Of a stretch of DNA of 64,000 nucleotides, positions 45,705 through 55,422 are shown piece by piece. This DNA comes from Bacteroidia bacterium. GTDB lineage: Bacteria > Bacteroidota > Bacteroidia > Bacteroidales > Paludibacteraceae. Each line of letters begins with the position of its first letter. The first letter of the stretch is position 1. Under the pieces are notes generated by a model. That model did not search any database and was not told where the DNA came from. It saw only the letters and a list, made by a program, of their open reading frames with translations. The stretch covers positions 1 to 64,000 of the forward strand of contig RZYM01000001.1 of assembly GCA_009930305.1 (NCBI GenBank), read 5' to 3'. A program made the translations under genes and the position numbers.

Positions 45705-46928
45705 CTATCTGGATAAAACTAAGAAGCCATGTCCCTTTAAATCTTCCCAAAATAAAGGATACGATTTAGATACAACATTAGGGTTGTTGATTATAATATT
45801 TTGGAAGCACATAGCCGCAGGAGCAAAAGCCATAGCCATTCTATGATCATCATAAGTATCTATACTGAACTCACCGGAAATTTCTATTTTTAAACCATTC
45901 CAAGACAATTCCCCAATTCCGGTTTCTTCTAGATTAAAGCCCATTTTTGCACATTCTTGTTGCAAGGCAACAATTCTGTCTGTTTCTTTTATTTTTAATG
46001 ATTGTAACCCACAAAACTTAAATGGCACTCCTAAAAGGCAACATGTCAGTACTATAGTCTGTGCCAAATCAGGACAAGAATTAAAGTCATAGAATAGTTT
46101 TTCTACAGGAGTTGATATCTTTTTTATCCGTATATTACCATTACCATACTCAGTGTGTACACCTAATGACTCGAATATATTTGCCACCACAGAATCTCCC
46201 TGCAGACTATTCTTCTGCAGACCAATGAGTTCAAGTTCGGCATTTTCAGTTAGCGAAACTATTTCGTACCAATATGATGCTGCAGACCAATCATTTTCTA
46301 CTACATAGGAAGTATTTGAATATCTCTGTGGAGATATTCTTATTACATTATCATTCCATATAGTACTAACACCAAAACTCTCCATCATAGACAAAGTCAT
46401 CTTAATGTATGGCTTTGAACTAATATTTCCACTCAAATACATATTAATGCCATTTTGAGTATACGGTGCAATCATTAGCAAGGCTGAAAGGAATTGACTA
46501 CTAACACTGCCGTCAATCTCAATATTACCACCACTTAGGCCGCGACCCTTTATTTTTAATGGAGGAAATCCTTCTTCGTTAAGATATTCAATATCTGCTC
46601 CAATGTTCCTTAAAGCATCAACTAAAATCTTAATAGGACGATGTAACATGCGTTCTGATCCGGTAATTTGCCATTCGCCTGCTTTAAGAGATAAGTAGGC
46701 TGTTAAAAAACGCATTGCGGTTCCGGCAGCACCAACATTAACATCATTTTTAGAAGAAGACAATGCACCAACAACAGCATCAGTATCATCACAATCAGAT
46801 AAATTCCTTACATCAGAACGTTCTGACAATGCCTTAATGATTAAGGCTCTGTTAGAAATACTTTTAGAAGCAGGTAATATTACGCTTCCGGATATCTTTT
46901 TTGATAATATAATACAATTTGATTTCAT
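45705..46928 (-). CDS. aroA: 3-phosphoshikimate 1-carboxyvinyltransferase (EPSP synthase)
   Basis: The sixth step of the shikimate pathway. At 407 residues it is somewhat shorter than E. coli AroA (427). Both inverse-barrel domains are present: LPASKSISNRALIIKAL, VGAAGTAMRFLTAYL, DGSVSSQFLSALLM, KETDRIVALQQECAKMG and YDDHRMAMAFAP. The N-terminal GNAGTAMRP-type loop reads GAAGTAMRF, that is, Asn and Pro replaced. A -7-like box TAATTTTG (complement of 46938-46945) is 9 bases upstream but has no matching -33. Confidence 0.93.
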   Translation of the reverse strand: MKSNCIILSKKISGSVILPASKSISNRALIIKALSERSDVRNLSDCDDTDAVVGALSSSKNDVNVGAAGTAMRFLTAYLSLKAGEWQITGSERMLHRPIKILVDALRNIGADIEYLNEEGFPPLKIKGRGLSGGNIEIDGSVSSQFLSALLMIAPYTQNGINMYLSGNISSKPYIKMTLSMMESFGVSTIWNDNVIRISPQRYSNTSYVVENDWSAASYWYEIVSLTENAELELIGLQKNSLQGDSVVANIFESLGVHTEYGNGNIRIKKISTPVEKLFYDFNSCPDLAQTIVLTCCLLGVPFKFCGLQSLKIKETDRIVALQQECAKMGFNLEETGIGELSWNGLKIEISGEFSIDTYDDHRMAMAFAPAAMCFQNIIINNPNVVSKSYPLFWEDLKGHGFLVLSR

Positions 46929-46986
46929 TTATACCTACAAAATTATAAAAAAAGGAGCAAAACGGCATTGTTTTATTTATTTTTAA

Positions 46987-46997
46987 GACAAGTTGTC
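46987..46997. promoter_or_regulatory. Palindrome GACAAGTTGTC just upstream of the pckA promoter
   Basis: A perfect 5+1+5 palindrome ending 10 bases upstream of the pckA -33 element and between divergent aroA and pckA. Its place and symmetry suit a regulator site, but no binding protein can be named. Confidence 0.35.
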
Positions 46998-47007
46998 AAA
47001 TTATGAA

Positions 47008-47038
47008 TTTGCCGTTTTAGATATTCTAATTAATTTTG
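47008..47038 (+). promoter_or_regulatory. Predicted sigma-ABfr promoter of pckA
   Basis: TTTG at 47008-47011, exactly 19 bases, then TAATTTTG at 47031-47038. This is a perfect match to the Bacteroides -33/-7 consensus and implies a leader of about 80 bases before the pckA ATG. Confidence 0.8.
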
Positions 47039-47124
47039 CATCGTGGGTAACAAGGGAGTGACCACATAAATAAATTTAAAAAGAGAGAAGTTTTAAACAA
47101 TAAATCATTTAACTATTTTCAAAC

Positions 47125-48732
47125 ATGGCAAATTTAGATTTAAGCAAGTATGGCATCAACGGAGCCATTGAAGTGTTACACAATCCTTCATTTGATGTTA
47201 TGTATGCAGAAGAGACAAAACCGAGCTTAGAAGGTTTTGAAAAAGGTCAAGTAACAGAATTAGGGGCAGTTAACGTTATGACAGGTGTTTACACCGGTCG
47301 TTCTCCTAAAGATAAATTCTTCGTTAAGAATGAAGCAAGCGAAGGTAGCGTATGGTGGACATCTGATGAATACAAGAATGATAACAAACCATGCTCAGAA
47401 GCAGCTTGGGCTGATTTAAAAGCCAAAGCCGTAAAACAACTTTCAGGTAAACGTCTATTCGTAATTGATACTTTCTGTGGAGCTAACGCTGCAACATGCT
47501 TAAAAGTTCGTTTTATCATGGAAGTAGCTTGGCAAGCACACTTTGTAGCAAATATGTTTATTCGCCCAACAGCAGAAGAATTAGCTAACTACGGAGAACC
47601 TGATTTCGTATCTTTCAACGCAGCAAAAGCAAAAGTTGAAAACTTTAAAGAATTAGGACTAAATTCAGAAACCGCTACTGTATTTAACTTAAAAACAAAA
47701 GAACAAGTTATTTTAAATACATGGTATGGTGGTGAAATGAAAAAAGGTATTTTCTCTATTATGAACTATCTTAATCCATTAAAAGGCATTGCTTCTATGC
47801 ACTGTTCTGCAAACACAGATAAAGCAGGTACTAGCACAGCTATATTCTTTGGTTTATCAGGAACAGGAAAAACAACTTTATCAACAGATCCAAAACGTTT
47901 ACTTATTGGTGATGACGAACATGGTTGGGACAACGAAGGTGTATTCAACTACGAAGGTGGATGCTACGCTAAGGTTATCAACCTTGATAAAGATAGCGAA
48001 CCTGATATTTACAAAGCAATCCGCCGTGATGCTTTACTAGAAAATGTTACTGTTGATGCAAATGGAAAAATTGATTTCAATGATAAGAGCGTAACAGAAA
48101 ACACACGTGTTTCATATCCTATCGATCACATAGAAAACATCGTTAAACCCATATCAAAAGGTCCTCACGCAAAACAAGTTATTTTCTTGTCTGCTGATGC
48201 TTTCGGAGTATTACCTCCTGTATCAATTTTGACACCTGAACAAACACAATATTATTTCTTGTCAGGATTTACTGCAAAATTAGCAGGTACAGAACGCGGA
48301 ATTACAGAACCTACTCCAACATTTTCTGCTTGCTTTGGTGCAGCATTCTTAAGCTTGCATCCTACAAAATATGGTGAAGAGTTGGTTAAGAAAATGGAAC
48401 TTGCAGGTGCAAAAGCATATTTAGTTAACACAGGTTGGAACGGAACAGGAAAACGTATTTCTATTAAAGATACTCGTGGTATCATTGATGCTATCTTAGA
48501 CGGAAGTATAGACAAGGCTCCTACAAAACAAATTCCTATGTTCGACTTCAAAGTGCCAACAGCTTTACCTAATGTAGATCCTAAAATTTTGGATCCTCGC
48601 GATACTTATGCAAACGCATCTCAATGGGACGAAAAAGCTAAAGATTTAGCGACACGTTTCATCAAGAACTTTGCTAAATTTGAAGGTAACAAAGCTGGAA
48701 AAGCATTAGTTGCTGTAGGTCCTAAATTGTAA
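47125..48732 (+). CDS. pckA: Phosphoenolpyruvate carboxykinase (ATP)
   Basis: A 535-residue ATP-type enzyme interconverting oxaloacetate/ATP and PEP/CO2/ADP. In fermenting Bacteroidota it often runs toward oxaloacetate for succinate/propionate formation. The P-loop [11 protein letters not shown] (about residues 246-256), the metal/substrate residues in CSANTDKAG and [20 protein letters not shown], and RVSYPIDHI are conserved. It is a single-gene unit with a strong promoter and terminator, and codon use suggests high expression. Confidence 0.97.
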   Translation: MANLDLSKYGINGAIEVLHNPSFDVMYAEETKPSLEGFEKGQVTELGAVNVMTGVYTGRSPKDKFFVKNEASEGSVWWTSDEYKNDNKPCSEAAWADLKAKAVKQLSGKRLFVIDTFCGANAATCLKVRFIMEVAWQAHFVANMFIRPTAEELANYGEPDFVSFNAAKAKVENFKELGLNSETATVFNLKTKEQVILNTWYGGEMKKGIFSIMNYLNPLKGIASMHCSANTDKAGTSTAIFFGLSGTGKTTLSTDPKRLLIGDDEHGWDNEGVFNYEGGCYAKVINLDKDSEPDIYKAIRRDALLENVTVDANGKIDFNDKSVTENTRVSYPIDHIENIVKPISKGPHAKQVIFLSADAFGVLPPVSILTPEQTQYYFLSGFTAKLAGTERGITEPTPTFSACFGAAFLSLHPTKYGEELVKKMELAGAKAYLVNTGWNGTGKRISIKDTRGIIDAILDGSIDKAPTKQIPMFDFKVPTALPNVDPKILDPRDTYANASQWDEKAKDLATRFIKNFAKFEGNKAGKALVAVGPKL

Positions 48733-48755
48733 TCGATTAATCTTTTATATTGATA

Positions 48756-48787
48756 ACAGCCCCGAAAGTTAAGACTTTCGGGGCTGT
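48756..48787 (+). terminator. Intrinsic terminator of pckA
   Basis: A perfect 14-base stem ACAGCCCCGAAAGT (48756-48769) with 48774-48787, a four-base loop, then TTGTTTAATTT. It lies 24 bases after the stop codon. Confidence 0.9.
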
Positions 48788-48842
48788 TTGTTTAATTTAA
48801 TAGTTAGTAAGTTTCTCATCCCTATTTTTCTAAAAAAAATAC

Positions 48843-48850
48843 TAACTTTG
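48843..48850 (+). promoter_or_regulatory. -7 box (TAACTTTG) upstream of parE
   Basis: TAACTTTG matches the TAnnTTTG -7 consensus 45 bases before the parE start. No TTG is found 19-21 bases upstream, so the -33 part is weak or absent. Confidence 0.4.
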
Positions 48851-48894
48851 CAGTAAACAAAACACCATAATTTGACAAAACAATAATTTGACAC

Positions 48895-50799
48895 ATGATC
48901 GAAGATACTTCATTGATAATACAAGACCTTAATTTAAATAACACATACACAGACGACTCAATTAAAACTCTGGAAGGGCTTGAGCATATTCGCTTAAGAC
49001 CTGGTATGTATATTGGTAAATTGGGCGATGGTACTTATGCTGACGATGGTATCTATGTACTTTTAAAAGAAGTTATAGACAATTCTATTGACGAATTTCG
49101 CATGAAATTTGGGAACCATATTGATATAAGTATAAATGGTCAAGAAGTTTCTGTTAGAGACTACGGAAGAGGCATTCCACAAGGAAAATTAATAGATTGT
49201 GTATCAATAATAAACACCGGTGGAAAATTCGATTCGCAAAACTTTCAAAAATCTATTGGATTAAATGGAGTTGGCACAAAAGCTGTAAATGCCTTGTCTT
49301 CGCATTTCGTTGCTGCATCATTTAGAAATGGCATGGTAAAGAATGCGAAATTTATTGAAGGCAAATTATCTCAAGAATCTGATTTAGAACCTACAACTGA
49401 AAAAGACGGAACTCTTATAACTTTTTCGCCTGATAACTCTAAGAGTTTATTCGGAAATTACGAATTTAAGACCGAATTCATCGAAACTATGCTGCGCAAT
49501 TACAGCTATTTGAATCTGGGGCTTACTCTTAGTTTTAATGGTACAAAATTTTCGTCAAAAAATGGATTACTTGACCTTCTAAACGAAAACATAACTGCCG
49601 AAACCATATATCCAATAGTTCACTTAAAAGGTGAGGATATAGAAATAGCATTTACTCATACTGACCAATACGGAGAAGAATATTACTCTTTTGTAAATGG
49701 TCAGCACACAACACAAGGAGGTACGCATCAATCAGCTTTTCGCGAAGCTTTTGCCAGAACTATAAAGGAGTTCTACAATAAGAATATTGACTATGCAGAT
49801 ATTAGAAATGGTTTTTCAGCAGCAATTTATATCGCAGTGCAACAACCTGTGTTTGAGTCTCAAACAAAAATCAAACTAGGTTCTAAAGATATGGGACCTG
49901 ATGGGCCTTCTGTTAACAAATTTATTTCAGATTTTGTAAAAAAAGAAGTCGATAATTATCTACACAAGAATCCTGAAGTTGCAGACATCTTACTACGCAA
50001 GATTTTAGAATCGGAGAAAGAGCGCAAAGCTATTGCTGGCGTTTCAAAACAAGCTAAAGAAAGAGCCAAGAAGGCCAATTTACACAATCGTAAACTAAGA
50101 GATTGTCGTTTCCACCTTAATGATGGTAAGGACGAAGAAAAAAAGTTATCGAGTTGTATATTTATTACTGAGGGAGATTCTGCAAGTGGTTCTATAACAA
50201 AGAGCCGCGATGTCAATACACAAGCAGTATTCAGTTTACGAGGGAAACCGCTAAATAGTTTCGGACTAACAAAAAAAGTCGTTTACGAGAACGAAGAATT
50301 CAACTTATTACAAGCCGCACTAAATATTGAAGATGGTTTAGACGGACTAAGATATAATAAGGTTATAATTGCAACTGATGCAGATGACGATGGTATGCAT
50401 ATACGACTACTAATTCTTAATTTCTTTCTTCAATTTTTCCCTGACTTGGTAAAAACCGGACATGTATATATATTACAAACTCCGCTATTTCGTGTTCGCG
50501 ACAAAAAAGAAACGTTTTATTGTTATACAGACGAAGAACGTATAAATGCTATTAACAAAATCGGTAAAAAGGCAGAGATAACACGATTTAAAGGTTTAGG
50601 TGAAATTTCACCTGATGAGTTTGTTCATTTCATAGGCAAAGACATTAGATTGGATCAAGTAAGTTTACGAAAGGAAGATGCTCTTGCCACACTGCTTAAC
50701 TTCTACATGGGTAAAAATACGCCTGAAAGACAAGATTTTATCATTCAAAATCTACGTATCGAAGAAGATTTAGAAGAAGATTTATTAAGCATTGATTAA
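48895..50799 (+). CDS. parE: DNA topoisomerase IV subunit B
   Basis: A 634-residue GHKL ATPase subunit of type IIA topoisomerase. ATP-site motifs: [51 protein letters not shown] and [10 protein letters not shown]-terminal [13 protein letters not shown]. The long [12 protein letters not shown] segment and the lack of a GyrB insertion favour ParE over GyrB. parC is not beside it: the next gene is a 60-residue membrane protein. Confidence 0.9.
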   Translation: MIEDTSLIIQDLNLNNTYTDDSIKTLEGLEHIRLRPGMYIGKLGDGTYADDGIYVLLKEVIDNSIDEFRMKFGNHIDISINGQEVSVRDYGRGIPQGKLIDCVSIINTGGKFDSQNFQKSIGLNGVGTKAVNALSSHFVAASFRNGMVKNAKFIEGKLSQESDLEPTTEKDGTLITFSPDNSKSLFGNYEFKTEFIETMLRNYSYLNLGLTLSFNGTKFSSKNGLLDLLNENITAETIYPIVHLKGEDIEIAFTHTDQYGEEYYSFVNGQHTTQGGTHQSAFREAFARTIKEFYNKNIDYADIRNGFSAAIYIAVQQPVFESQTKIKLGSKDMGPDGPSVNKFISDFVKKEVDNYLHKNPEVADILLRKILESEKERKAIAGVSKQAKERAKKANLHNRKLRDCRFHLNDGKDEEKKLSSCIFITEGDSASGSITKSRDVNTQAVFSLRGKPLNSFGLTKKVVYENEEFNLLQAALNIEDGLDGLRYNKVIIATDADDDGMHIRLLILNFFLQFFPDLVKTGHVYILQTPLFRVRDKKETFYCYTDEERINAINKIGKKAEITRFKGLGEISPDEFVHFIGKDIRLDQVSLRKEDALATLLNFYMGKNTPERQDFIIQNLRIEEDLEEDLLSID

Positions 50800-50882
50800 A
50801 AAAACAAAGGTTTTATTTTTTAAGTACGAAAATTATTATTTCCTTTGTGAAACAAATACGACATTTATATAAAATAAACCAT

Positions 50883-51065
50883 ATGAAAAACTTAGGTATT
50901 TTAATAGTAATTTTAGGTGCATTGGCACTTATTATTCCATCATTCGCTAACTTTGAGTCTAACACAACCTTAGTTATTGGATTAGCATTACTAGTTATAG
51001 GTGTTGTAGTACATATAATTGTTAGCAGAAAGAATTTAGATTCAAATACTAAAACAAAAAAATAA
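50883..51065 (+). CDS. Small two-helix membrane protein
   Basis: A 60-residue protein consisting of two membrane helices (GILIVILGALALIIPSF and TLVIGLALLVIGVVVHIIV) and a lysine-rich tail. The ATG at 50883 (MKNLGIL) is preferred to the upstream frame at 50847, whose extra 12 residues are polar. It resembles small DUF308-like or phage-shock-type membrane proteins common in Bacteroidota, with no known function. A terminator follows. Confidence 0.65.
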   Translation: MKNLGILIVILGALALIIPSFANFESNTTLVIGLALLVIGVVVHIIVSRKNLDSNTKTKK

Positions 51066-51090
51066 TTTTCAATTACATAATAAGTAATTC

Positions 51091-51115
51091 AAGCCTCCTT
51101 TTTTAAAGGAGGCTT
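51091..51115 (+). terminator. Intrinsic terminator after the small membrane protein gene
   Basis: AAGCCTCCTT (51091-51100) pairs with AAGGAGGCTT (51106-51115) around a short loop, followed by TTGT. It ends 15 bases before the next start codon. Confidence 0.8.
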
Positions 51116-51130
51116 TTGTATTAATCAGCC

Positions 51131-52039
51131 ATGATATCAAAAATTATACGTTTCATAAAAGATTGGACTTTACTATTAGCACTAATCTTTGGTTTTATTT
51201 TCAATCGTTTCTTCGGATACATAGGTTCTACATATACGGCAATAATTCCTACTCTTATTTTTTGTATGTTACTGCTTTCATTCTCAAAACTTGAAGGTGG
51301 TAATATTAAAGCCTCGCGCCTGCATATAATTTTATTAGGAATACAATTAAGCCTTGGCATTTCATCATATTATATTGTTAAAAACTTTAATATAGATTTG
51401 GCAGAAGGAATAATGATTAGTATTCTAGTATCAACAGCAACTTCAGCACCAGTTGTAGTCAATTTAATGAAAGGTAAAATTGAATTTATTACGCAGTATT
51501 TACTGGTAAGTAGCGTTTCTGCATCAATATTTTTACCTATTTGGTTTTCGTGGATTGGTCATGGTTCCGCAAATTCATTTTGGACTTCTTCTACGCGCAT
51601 TGCTACATATACACTACCAACTATACTCTTGCCTTTATTTATAGCATTATTAACCCGCAAATTCGCACCTAAGGTACATAATTGCATACGCAAATGCACA
51701 TCCGCTACCTACTATATGTGGGCATTTGCACTTATGGTACTTATTGGCAGGGCAGTAAATTCATTTTTAATGCAAGATCAGCCTAATTATCTATTTGCAT
51801 TAATTGCCATTATAGCTGCATTTATTATCTGTTCTGCTCAATTAATTATCGGTAAACTTATAGGACGTAAATATAACGAAAGTATTGGCGCAGGACAAGC
51901 AATAGCTCAGAAAAACACAGTATTGGCGATATGGCTTTCTTGCTCATTTTTATCCCCTATGGCATCGCTTGTTCCAACTATGTATATTATTGCACAGAAT
52001 ATTATTAATTCAATACAAATAAAAAAGGCCACCAAATAG
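51131..52039 (+). CDS. BASS-like ten-helix transporter
   Basis: A 302-residue integral membrane protein with about ten helices. The repeat VSTATSAPVVVNLMKG in the first half and the cross-over helix GAGQAIAQKNTVLAIWLS in the second fit the bile acid:sodium symporter (BASS) superfamily, whose members carry organic anions. The substrate is unknown. It is a single gene whose stop codon lies inside the terminator hairpin shared with the convergent TPR gene. Confidence 0.72.
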   Translation: MISKIIRFIKDWTLLLALIFGFIFNRFFGYIGSTYTAIIPTLIFCMLLLSFSKLEGGNIKASRLHIILLGIQLSLGISSYYIVKNFNIDLAEGIMISILVSTATSAPVVVNLMKGKIEFITQYLLVSSVSASIFLPIWFSWIGHGSANSFWTSSTRIATYTLPTILLPLFIALLTRKFAPKVHNCIRKCTSATYYMWAFALMVLIGRAVNSFLMQDQPNYLFALIAIIAAFIICSAQLIIGKLIGRKYNESIGAGQAIAQKNTVLAIWLSCSFLSPMASLVPTMYIIAQNIINSIQIKKATK

Positions 52040-52050
52040 GTGACCTTTTT
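52021..52050. terminator. Bidirectional terminator between the BASS-like and TPR lipoprotein genes
   Basis: AAAAAGGCCACC (52021-52032) pairs with GGTGACCTTTTT from 52038, with one mismatch. A- and T-runs flank the stem on either side, so both converging transcripts can end here. Confidence 0.8.
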
Positions 52051-52069
52051 TACTATATAGAAATAAAAC

Positions 52070-53752
52070 TTATTTCACTACATTTTTGAATGAATCTAAT
52101 GTCCAGTATTTACCGAACTCAAGATCAGATTTTGCACGAGCTGAGTAATCAGGATTCAAACTGATTGCTTGTGATAAACTCGAATATAGCTGACTATCGC
52201 TTGCTGTACGAGCACTGCAAACTGCTAACAAGTAATATGTTGTAGCATCTTTTTCACTAACATTATTCAAGATAGAGATTGCTTTATCGTTGTTGTTTAC
52301 CAACATTTGAGCTAAAGCAGCATTATTTGTGCTTGCATTACCAAATGAACTAACAGCCTTAGCATATTCACCTTGTTGGATGTACATTAGGCCTTGTCCT
52401 TCACCTAATTGTTCAACACCTGCAGCTTTACCAAAATATTGTTGAGCTTGATTTGGTTGATTCTCCGATAAAGCAACTAAGCCTAAGTTGAAGTTAGTTT
52501 CAGGTTCGTTAGCACCACCATTGTTAACTGAGTTATTCAAAGCTGATTTTGTAGCATTTAGGTCGCCGCTTGTAAAATTAACAGCACCTTGGTTGTTTTG
52601 AGTTCTCCAATCTGAAGGATTTTGAGTAGCATTTGCAGCTGTAAATTTAGCAGCATCTTCCTTATTTCCTGAAGTGCAAGCTAATTTTGCTGCGTACATC
52701 AATTCTTCTACAGTCAAAGAATCAGAATTTGATTTAGCAATTTCTAATAATTCAGCATCTGTTTTACCAGCTACATTAATAGTCAAAGCTAAGTGAGAAC
52801 GACGTAATTTAGGAAGAATATCAGAAGCTAACTCTGTGTAAGCAGCAGATAAGTTTTTGATTTCTTTTTCACGTTGTTCAATATCTTGGTATGTTCCTAA
52901 AACACGTAAGATAAGATCTTTATCTTTTACGCTTGATTCTTGAACCAATTTTTGGAATCCTTCCCAATCTTGAGCAATATATTTTGCGTCGATAGCAGCT
53001 TGATTCTTTTGTTTTTTCAAGAAGCTTTGTGTATTTTTTTCACGAGATGCAGCTAATTTCTCATTTAATTCAAAACCACCATCAGGAGATGCAGCAGAAA
53101 TCAAAGCTAAGCCTTCAACGGTTTTTTTTGCATCATTTTGAGCTGCTGCAGCAGCGTCATTCAAAGACTTAACATCATCATTAGCTTTAACATCTGATTT
53201 TTGGATAGCAAACATAATGTCTGCTTCTGTTACTTCCTTGGTATCGCGAACAAATTTATCTTTTGCGAAAGCAGGAGAAACAGAAGAAGCATCAGCCAAT
53301 GTAGATGTTGCAATACATCCTATTGCGATATCTACTTCAGGAACTTGTACTTCTTTATCTTTCAAAGTTGCTTTAAAACGCAAAGATAAAACTGACTCTG
53401 CCATTTCCGGAACATAATCAAAAGAGAAACCTTGTGTTACTGTACCGCCGGCTTTATATTGAATAGTTTGATCATTACCTTGTACTTTTGTTCCTTGATA
53501 TGATACAGGAGTTCCTAATGCTTCACCACCTTTATATTTTAATACAGGAGTTACTTCTACAACTGCCTTTTCAGCAAAATATTTCTCAGGGAAATTGGCT
53601 GTAATGGTTCCTTCAACCTTACCTGCCTTTACTTCTAGTGGATTTGGGTTAACCGTGAAATACTCTGCTTTCATCGGGCCCAATTTTTGACACGATGCAA
53701 ACGCTGCAACTAGCAGCATTCCCATACCAACGCGTAATAGACTTTTTTTCAT
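52070..53752 (-). CDS. TPR-repeat lipoprotein with an OmpA-like segment
   Basis: A 560-residue lipoprotein from the ATG at 53752: signal MLLVAAFASC with lipobox, then a beta-rich N-terminal region (residues about 25-170). A segment like the OmpA peptidoglycan-binding fold is at about 200-280 (GLALISAASPDGGFELNEKLAASREKN). TPR/Sel1-like repeats run from about 360 to the end. The frame extends to 53848, but the promoter occupies that part. Composition (Ala/Asn-rich) and codon use suggest an abundant envelope protein, similar in design to TPR proteins of Porphyromonas. It probably links outer membrane and peptidoglycan; this is inference. Confidence 0.8.
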   Translation of the reverse strand: MKKSLLRVGMGMLLVAAFASCQKLGPMKAEYFTVNPNPLEVKAGKVEGTITANFPEKYFAEKAVVEVTPVLKYKGGEALGTPVSYQGTKVQGNDQTIQYKAGGTVTQGFSFDYVPEMAESVLSLRFKATLKDKEVQVPEVDIAIGCIATSTLADASSVSPAFAKDKFVRDTKEVTEADIMFAIQKSDVKANDDVKSLNDAAAAAQNDAKKTVEGLALISAASPDGGFELNEKLAASREKNTQSFLKKQKNQAAIDAKYIAQDWEGFQKLVQESSVKDKDLILRVLGTYQDIEQREKEIKNLSAAYTELASDILPKLRRSHLALTINVAGKTDAELLEIAKSNSDSLTVEELMYAAKLACTSGNKEDAAKFTAANATQNPSDWRTQNNQGAVNFTSGDLNATKSALNNSVNNGGANEPETNFNLGLVALSENQPNQAQQYFGKAAGVEQLGEGQGLMYIQQGEYAKAVSSFGNASTNNAALAQMLVNNNDKAISILNNVSEKDATTYYLLAVCSARTASDSQLYSSLSQAISLNPDYSARAKSDLEFGKYWTLDSFKNVVK

Positions 53753-53811
53753 GACCTTTTGTTTTAATAATAATTTCAGTAAATATTCAGTTTCATAAAA
53801 TTTCAATAGAG

Positions 53812-53842
53812 CAAAGATATGCAATATTGGATAAAAACGCAA
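53812..53842 (-). promoter_or_regulatory. Predicted sigma-ABfr promoter of the TPR lipoprotein gene
   Basis: On the minus strand TTG (complement of 53840-53842), 20-base spacer, TATCTTTG (complement of 53812-53819). This leaves a leader of about 50 bases and excludes the upstream start codon at 53848. Confidence 0.7.
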
Positions 53843-53894
53843 TAACAAGTTTGTTTTTTTTACAAAAAGGTTAAAAAATTAAGTATTTGCGGCT

Positions 53895-53978
53895 ATTTAA
53901 CACTTCTTGGCTTGTATAGTCGAATGTAAATACTCATTTTTGCACCTCAATAGAATTAAAAGTTTTAACATATATCAC
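53895..53978 (+). repeat. 84-base direct repeat, copy A: duplicated promoter and remnant first codons of the radical SAM gene
   Basis: This segment aligns without gaps to 58241-58324 with 8 mismatches in 84 bases. It includes TTG, a 20-base spacer and CATTTTTG (a promoter-like pair with one -7 mismatch). The equivalent of the radical SAM start codon is ATA (53950-53952) instead of ATG. It is followed by codons for ELKVLTYIT, versus EFKVLPYIT in the intact gene, and a stop nine codons later. Copy A therefore holds a broken 5' end of that gene and now lies just upstream of the exporter cluster. Confidence 0.9.
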
Positions 53979-54020
53979 CATATACTACGCTAATCGAAGC
54001 GTATAAACAATCATCAAGTA

Positions 54021-54698
54021 ATGTACACAACTCTATTATATCTCATTAAACCGGAATTAAATCGATCTGCACTACGAAATACCTTTATAGCTAATGTATT
54101 AGCCATTTTTCTTTCTTTTGGAATATTAATATGGGGAAATATTCCAAATCCAGAGCTAAATTTTTTTATTTCTATTATGCCTTATTGGTGTATTTGTAGT
54201 TTGTTTTTAGAACTTGGCTGCAATACGGAATTACCATTTGCAGATTTTATATTATCTGTGAAGCCGAAACTATTTCCGAAAATTATGATATACCGTTATG
54301 TTCTTTCATTCACCATATCATTAATAATCCTTTTGTGTTATATGATGATATTCCCTTCAGAAATAATACTCAAACACTTATCAGCTTTCTGCATAGGTTT
54401 TTGTTTCCCTTCTTTTTGCTACATTTTATTATATCCACAGGCCAATAAGTCGATTAATATTATGATACCCAATAAAAAACAAGTAAAACGTTATACTAAT
54501 ATTGCCTTTATTATAATTTTTATATTAATAATATCTACAACATGTTACTTATTCAAATATAAATATGTTTCTCAAGCATACGTATTTTTAATATGCATAG
54601 GCTGTTTTTGCATAATTGCCACACCATTTGTCTTAAAAAGAGCTTGGAATAAATTACTTGTGTCCAAATATAAAATTTATGCTCAATACAAATCTTAA
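54021..54698 (+). CDS. DUF5687-like half-permease A
   Basis: A 225-residue integral membrane protein with about six helices. Its layout (amphipathic start LLYLIKPELNRS, two helices, CNTELPFADFILSVKPKLFPKIM, four helices, basic tail PFVLKRAWNKLLVSKYKI) parallels the next two genes. It also parallels what I recall of the C-terminal half of DUF5687 ABC permeases, where an ESxxFDGL motif follows helix 2. It is the first gene after repeat copy A and is probably transcribed from it. Function: one subunit of an ABC exporter; substrate unknown. Confidence 0.65.
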   Translation: MYTTLLYLIKPELNRSALRNTFIANVLAIFLSFGILIWGNIPNPELNFFISIMPYWCICSLFLELGCNTELPFADFILSVKPKLFPKIMIYRYVLSFTISLIILLCYMMIFPSEIILKHLSAFCIGFCFPSFCYILLYPQANKSINIMIPNKKQVKRYTNIAFIIIFILIISTTCYLFKYKYVSQAYVFLICIGCFCIIATPFVLKRAWNKLLVSKYKIYAQYKS

Positions 54699-54735
54699 AT
54701 TATTTTTGACAAGCTTTACTATAAAAAATAGCACT

Positions 54736-55422
54736 ATGTATCTAAGCGGTATTTCTCTAATTTTTAAACAGATTTGGCGATATAAGCAACTCAGAATGGC
54801 TACCGGATTAATTATGTATAGCACTGTATTTTTGACATTCGCTTATTATGTAATAGAAAATAGACTTCTTCAAATTGAGATTTTAATGTGTGCATATTTT
54901 AGCCTAACAACTACATTAGTAAGTGGATTTGGGGAAGAATCTTCCTTTGCTGATTTTTTATCGACAATTGCACCTAATCAATTTATGCAAACTATGTATG
55001 CTCGTATTTTATTCAATTGCATTTTTGTTACCATATATTATATTATTTGTTCCCTAATCTTTTCAAGCGATTTTTTATTACACACCTGCCTATTTATAAC
55101 TGCAGTTTCGTTATCATTGTGTATTTACGTCAATACTTTTCATTTTTTAACGGACAGAATTGACTTCAATAATTCTAAAAAACAAACCGGTAAGTCGCTG
55201 CTAAAGAACTTTACAATATGGCAACCTATATTGTCATTATTAGTACTTACAATTATAAGTTTTAAAGAATTAGGAGAAAGAAATACATATTTGATTCTGT
55301 TCGGATGTAGCTTGATTTGCATACTAGTATGCCCATTTGCCATAAGGCATTCATACAAAAGGTTTCTCAAAAGAAAATACCTTATCTTATCATCATTTAG
55401 AGGCGAAATAATAACAAAATGA
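54736..55422 (+). CDS. DUF5687-like half-permease B
   Basis: A 228-residue paralogue of the preceding protein. It shows the same order: FKQIWRYKQLRM, two helices, GEESSFADFLSTIAPNQFMQTMYARILF, more helices, and the tail PFAIRHSYKRFLKRKYLIL. The frame is open from 54658 within the previous gene, but starting at the ATG at 54736 makes the length match the sister proteins. It overlaps the next gene by 4 bases. Confidence 0.65.
   Translation: MYLSGISLIFKQIWRYKQLRMATGLIMYSTVFLTFAYYVIENRLLQIEILMCAYFSLTTTLVSGFGEESSFADFLSTIAPNQFMQTMYARILFNCIFVTIYYIICSLIFSSDFLLHTCLFITAVSLSLCIYVNTFHFLTDRIDFNNSKKQTGKSLLKNFTIWQPILSLLVLTIISFKELGERNTYLILFGCSLICILVCPFAIRHSYKRFLKRKYLILSSFRGEIITK

Noticed and set aside
48895..50799. 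GyrB instead of ParE
   Set aside because: Segment [17 protein letters not shown] and overall length match Bacteroidota topoisomerase IV B more closely; the distinction was made by eye only.
53848..53848. Upstream start for the TPR lipoprotein at 53848
   Set aside because: It would place 32 residues before a perfect lipoprotein signal and through the predicted promoter; the ATG at 53752 is better.
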